DNA from: Limanda limanda
Lineage: Eukaryota > Chordata > Actinopteri > Pleuronectiformes > Pleuronectidae
Direction of reading: 5' to 3'
DNA length: 64,000 bases
Assembly (NCBI RefSeq): GCF_963576545.1
Contig: NC_083641.1
Span: forward strand, 19,643,523 to 19,707,522
The notes beneath the pieces are model-generated. The model was given only the letters and a program-made list of their open reading frames with translations. It did no database searches and was not told the DNA's origin. Position 1 is the stretch's first letter, and each line of letters opens with the position of its first letter. Shown here piece after piece: positions 59,901 to 64,000 of the stretch. Position numbers and translations under genes: made by a program.

Positions 59901-60617
59901 TTTAGTAGTGTTGTGCTTTGTTTTAGTGTGTGTGGGTGGGGTGGGCAAAAGTGGAGCAATGAATTTCTTTTATTTAAATAACGACTCGGGTTAGCTTACG
60001 TTATAGTATCCTCTGTTTGTTTAAATTATAAAGGATGTGTGATCATCTCTGAATTAACATGAAATGGCCTTGCCACACTTTACACAAGACAAATGTCCGT
60101 CCAATGTCAACAAGAGGAAATTCTCAGACCGTCAGGCAGAGCGCTCTTGGCCACATCTTCGATGGAGTCGTGCAGCAGGGTTCCTGGTGCTAGGACAGGC
60201 AGGATAACAATTCTAAGAGGTGCTGGAAAAACGTATCTTAAGGACACAAGTGTATAACATAACATTGTGTCTTATAAATTAAATCATTGAAGCAAAACTT
60301 TATATTTCCTCTTTAATATTTACATTCGTGGCTGATATATCTGATGCTCATCACTCGCAATGTACTTTATCTTTAAATCTCATTGTCTACTCCAGACAGG
60401 AAGAGAGGGTGATGACTGAGATGATCATAACAAATGATGTAATGCTATATCTGATAAGATCTTTAGAACTTTTAACATTGTACTATGAAAGTGTTTAATT
60501 TGACATTATATATAATGAGAGTGCCCTCTAGTGGCAGACTCCAGCAAACAGAGTGTCATTTTATCATCATATTTTTAGTATTGAAAATGATCAAGAGACA
60601 CTTTCAGTGATGAGTGT

Positions 60618-60830
60618 TTAGTTATCATTGTGGTTGAAGATGCAAAAACACTCAAGATTCAAGTCGTTCATATCCCAGTCATCAAATATAGTTTTTTTCT
60701 CCTCATCCTCCTTAGATCTGCCAAGAATGTATTGATGATCATGTGAAACAATTTGTGTGAGGACCCATCTAACACAGCCTGGTTCTTCACATCTCTGTTT
60801 CAGGCAAATCACTTCATTAGGTGGATTCAT
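60618..60830 (-). other. Unrecognised 70-codon frame, doubtful
   Basis: Starts MNPPNEVICLKQRCEEPGCV and ends CFCIFNHNDN. Composition is protein-like (four early Cys/Arg-rich positions, an acidic KEDEEKK stretch), but there is no signal peptide, membrane helix or motif I know, no clear splice sites, and its length is within chance for AT-rich DNA. It could be an exon of an unknown gene or a transposon fragment. Confidence 0.15.
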
Positions 60831-61036
60831 TTGTGTACAAACATATGTGGGGTCGAGAAATTGTGAAGAATGTCAGTCATTTACAGTAATTTAAAATACA
60901 AAACAAAAAGTTTGGAAAGAGAAGCATGAAAAAAGAAGCAACTCTCAGTGTTTATTTATTTACCTCTTGTGGCCTAAAATCTGCAGTTACCACCGCAACA
61001 GATACAGTCGTGAGCAAACTGTGGGTATAAAACACA

Positions 61037-61040
<4 letters not shown>

Positions 61041-61110
<70 letters not shown>
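61041..61110. repeat. GT microsatellite, about 35 units
   Basis: Uninterrupted TG run of about 70 bp, so probably highly variable in length. Alternating purine/pyrimidine. Confidence 0.97.
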
Positions 61111-61114
<4 letters not shown>

Positions 61115-62319
61115 GAGGCATTTCAATTATTAACCATAAACTATGAAATGAGCTAAACCCATTTTAAAATAAAAAAGTGGTTTTCCAGCTGAAGCAAATT
61201 GTGTATAAAGTATCAATTGCATAATTATATAAACCAGTAACAGTGTAACATTAGGTCAGGACATATAGCAGACATAATGTGGTACAGAGTTAATCCAGTA
61301 GAGGGCATCATTGGCCTAATGCATTTATAGATGTCTAATACTCCAAAAGTCGATTATGATGTTGGGAAATTTCATTGTTAGAATAAGGCAGTGACAAAGT
61401 AGAAAACAATTGAAAAGGAGATAAAAATGGACTCAGGACAGGATGTGGATGATAAAACATGTGATGGACTGGTGAGGGTGGATCTGTGCAAACGTCACTG
61501 TGCATTCATAACTTGACGATGGCGTGTGCACATATCTGCATGAAGCGGTAAATGGACTGCATTTACATATTGCTTTTCTAGTCTCACCGACCACATCTTA
61601 CACTGCAGGTCACACAGAGCCCTTCTGAGTCAGATTGGGTTTTGGTGTCAGACATGCAGAGGCCAGGTATCAAACCTCCGACCTAACGAAGGCGCTGTGA
61701 CATACTTAAGGCTCCTGAGCCACTGAATCTGCTCGTTGGACTCATGCTCATTCCTCCCACTCGACTATCCTACAACAGAATGATCCTCTCAACCTCAGCA
61801 TGAAGATCACAGCTAAATGTATGACCTTAACATTTATGTCCAACATTAAGTCTGGACCCTTAAACGGCCTTTGAATGTCACAGGGACCAGAAACAAATTT
61901 TAAGGCAAACACACGACTGATCAAAAAGAAACAATATCTATTCTGCATATGTGTGTGTTTCATCAGGGCCAAAGTGAATTTTCCCATCAGCCCCTGTAGC
62001 TCACACTGTCCCACTTCTGCAAGGTGACACACTTAAGGCTTCATCACTACAGCTCTGCACGAGTTATCAACATGATTCACATCTGACAGTCTCTTATTGG
62101 ACCTGATGTAGCACAAGGACTTTTGGGATTTTCAGTTTGTATCACATGAGAAAGAGGCAGTGAAATTCAGACATTTGAGGGAGACGCAGCATCTTTTAAC
62201 TCGTGTGTGAGTTTCTATATAAAAGTTGAATAAGTGCACCATTGAGTCATCTGGCCGCTGCTTTCTCTAACGCTCTCTACATGACCTCTCTCCTCAGAGT
62301 CTCCCCCGGGGCCTTCCTT

Positions 62320-62345
62320 CATCATCATCATCATCATCATCATTA
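62320..62345. repeat. CAT trinucleotide run
   Basis: About eight CAT units after GGGGCCTTCCTT. Short simple repeat. Confidence 0.85.
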
Positions 62346-63269
62346 TTTCAACCATATCTCCGATTTATTATTAAGCCCTCGTCTCCTTTTTTTCCCCTCC
62401 GATCATCAAATACCAGCATCGTCTCATATGGATGCCTCAATAATTTATCTGGTCAGACGAGGGCGGGGCCGAGAGTTGCATCCGCTTTCTTTCTTAACTC
62501 AAACGCTGGGCTGTGGTTATGACAATATTAAACAATAGAAATGTCCTTAAGAGTCCTCGTACTCCGATTTCATGTGTAGAGTCCTTCTCTGTGAAACATG
62601 ATCATTAACTGTGAAAATATAAAGCTCCAGCCTTTTTTTGGGCGGCCAATTTACAGTGTTACTTCAGTGAGAGAAGCAGTTAGGCTCGTGCTGTTTTATC
62701 TGTGTCAGGGATACTGTCAAATTAAATCTCCCTTCCGATTCCCCACCGACTGCAGCAGAGAGGAAATAAAACTCAACCCTAATGAAGGAAGTAATTCCCA
62801 AGCTAAAGTGACACTTTTAGGATATTTCTCTTTTTCCCCTCAAACCCTGATACAGATGTAATGTAAGTTACAGCAGTTCAGATTATTAGTAAGTCCCGTC
62901 ATTATGAAAGTGAATTAAGAATTCTAAAATCTTCTACATTAATCACTTCATTGTGTTTTCCCTCCTTCCTTTCTATCGCATTGCATGTGGAAACTGCAGC
63001 TCTGTTCACTTTGTCACGTGTAGGAGAAAATAAACAAACTCTGAAAACACAGATTCTTGTTTGCATGATCCTGATTAAATTTAAATAAAATATAAAAAAC
63101 ACACAATAGGACATTCATTCTTTTTGCTTTTGCATTGTAGTGAGAGAGGTTTACAGTAACACATAACCATCAGATTAGTCAAATGTTTTTACGTTTTGTC
63201 AGTCTCTGCTCCTAAAGAAGAGTTTAAAACCTCAACCTTCACTTATTCATTTTAATCAACAGTGTGAGT

Positions 63270-63530
63270 TTTAATGCAGGTAGAGAAGCAAAGGTTACAG
63301 GCAAGAAAATCACAAAATCAGAAAACAAGAACAGAGCAGAATAAGGCAGCAACACAATTCAACACAGCACAACATGGAGCACACAGGAAGTGTGTGTGAG
63401 CAGGTCTATATGGACTGAGTGAGTGATGGTGATGAGCTGCAGGTGACTGAACTGTGGGAGGAAGTGAAGCTGGAGTCTGTGAACAATGAACATGAACAAT
63501 GACAGTGAGTGAAACATGACAGAGTTCAGT
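63270..63530. repeat. Degenerate purine-rich interspersed repeat
   Basis: Words such as GAAGCAAAGGTTACAGGCAA, ATCACAAAATCAGAAAAC and GGGAGGAAGTGAAGCTGG resemble those at 16080-16470 (GGGAGGAAGTAAAGCTGG) and, more loosely, 46850-47060. Probably fragments of one teleost retroelement; class not determined. Confidence 0.35.
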
Positions 63531-64000
63531 GCAAACGGGTCGTCACGGATACAGCTTTATGTTTTCCTGAGATTTTTGGCCATGTCATTAAGCCCCAGCA
63601 ATGATATATCCTTTTAAGTGTTTTATCATTTGAAGTGTTTTTAGGGCAGGTGCATTATTCAACTCCCTTTTATTCTGCATTATTATTCTAGGTCTTACAT
63701 GATATGTCCTTGTGTTTTTGTTTGTTGTTCAATTTACTGTTCTGCTGATTTGGCCCACGAAAGTATATTTGATTAGATTTTTCATTTTTAGCATGAATAT
63801 GTTTATGTAGCAACAATGTATTTACTTTTATTTAGAGTACAATTGATTAATTTATAATTTATTATGGTCTATTGACTGACAGTACCTTTTATTTGAAGCG
63901 TTTGATCGCACTGAACATAAATACCAGCACATAGGCAGTGACGGATCAATTCTATTGCAGCTTTCAAAAAAAAAGCTGACAAGGTGTCGACACTGAGTCG

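Larger units (their letters stand above)
58796..64000. other. Region beyond the sucnr1 array, no convincing gene
   Basis: It contains a CTT-rich run near 59742-59765, a long GT microsatellite (61041-61110), a CAT run (about 62320-62345) and a degenerate repeat at about 63270-63530. A 70-codon frame at 60830-60618 (minus) is reported separately as doubtful. The stretch about 62240-62870 is repeat-poor and might be conserved non-coding DNA. Confidence 0.55.

Overview
The window looks like nuclear DNA from a ray-finned fish, probably a spiny-rayed (percomorph) teleost. Genes are split by GT-AG introns, non-coding DNA is AT-rich and full of microsatellites, and the interspersed repeats are types I recognise from teleosts (hAT elements with CAGTGGTG ends, an AAAGGACCAGTGTGTAAG MITE, LINE 3' tails). 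The species is not identified.

Layout: (1) 1-4811, minus strand: the 5' part of mxra5, a secreted LRR/Ig matrix protein. It is cut by the window edge, has a probable non-coding first exon near 5648-5830, and carries a GATA tract in its leader intron. (2) 5831-10171: no gene seen. (3) 10172-14044: a 3.9-kb segment bounded by matching CACTGTAAAAA termini. It holds a four-exon gene for a SAMD3-like protein of teleosts (227 aa as read), a minisatellite in its 3' UTR and an hAT-like fragment in front. (4) 14045-34760: a gene desert rich in repeats, with two generations of nested hAT elements. (5) 35204-44839, plus strand: a complete five-exon aadac (arylacetamide deacetylase, hormone-sensitive-lipase fold, catalytic Ser/Asp/His all present). 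(6) 44840-48800: repeats only. (7) 48808-58795, minus strand: three tandem copies of sucnr1, the succinate-sensing GPCR, each with a small first exon ending in ATG. (8) 58800-64000: no convincing gene.

As I recall the human map, AADAC and SUCNR1 are neighbours on 3q25, so aadac-sucnr1 looks like an ancient linkage with lineage-specific expansion of the receptor. The copies are in different states. Copy 1 is intact. Copy 2 has one in-frame stop near its N-terminus. Copy 3 is intact but has lost the outer start codon's reading frame, and its 5' coding part is nearly identical to copy 1 while the rest resembles copy 2, as expected from gene conversion across the position where copy 2 is broken.

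The three hAT copies of one family (27704-29306, 32839-34753, 41739-43708) bracket or sit inside aadac. Two retain perfect 8-bp target duplications. No CRISPR array, operon, rRNA or tRNA was found. All gene names come from remembered family sequences, not from a database search.
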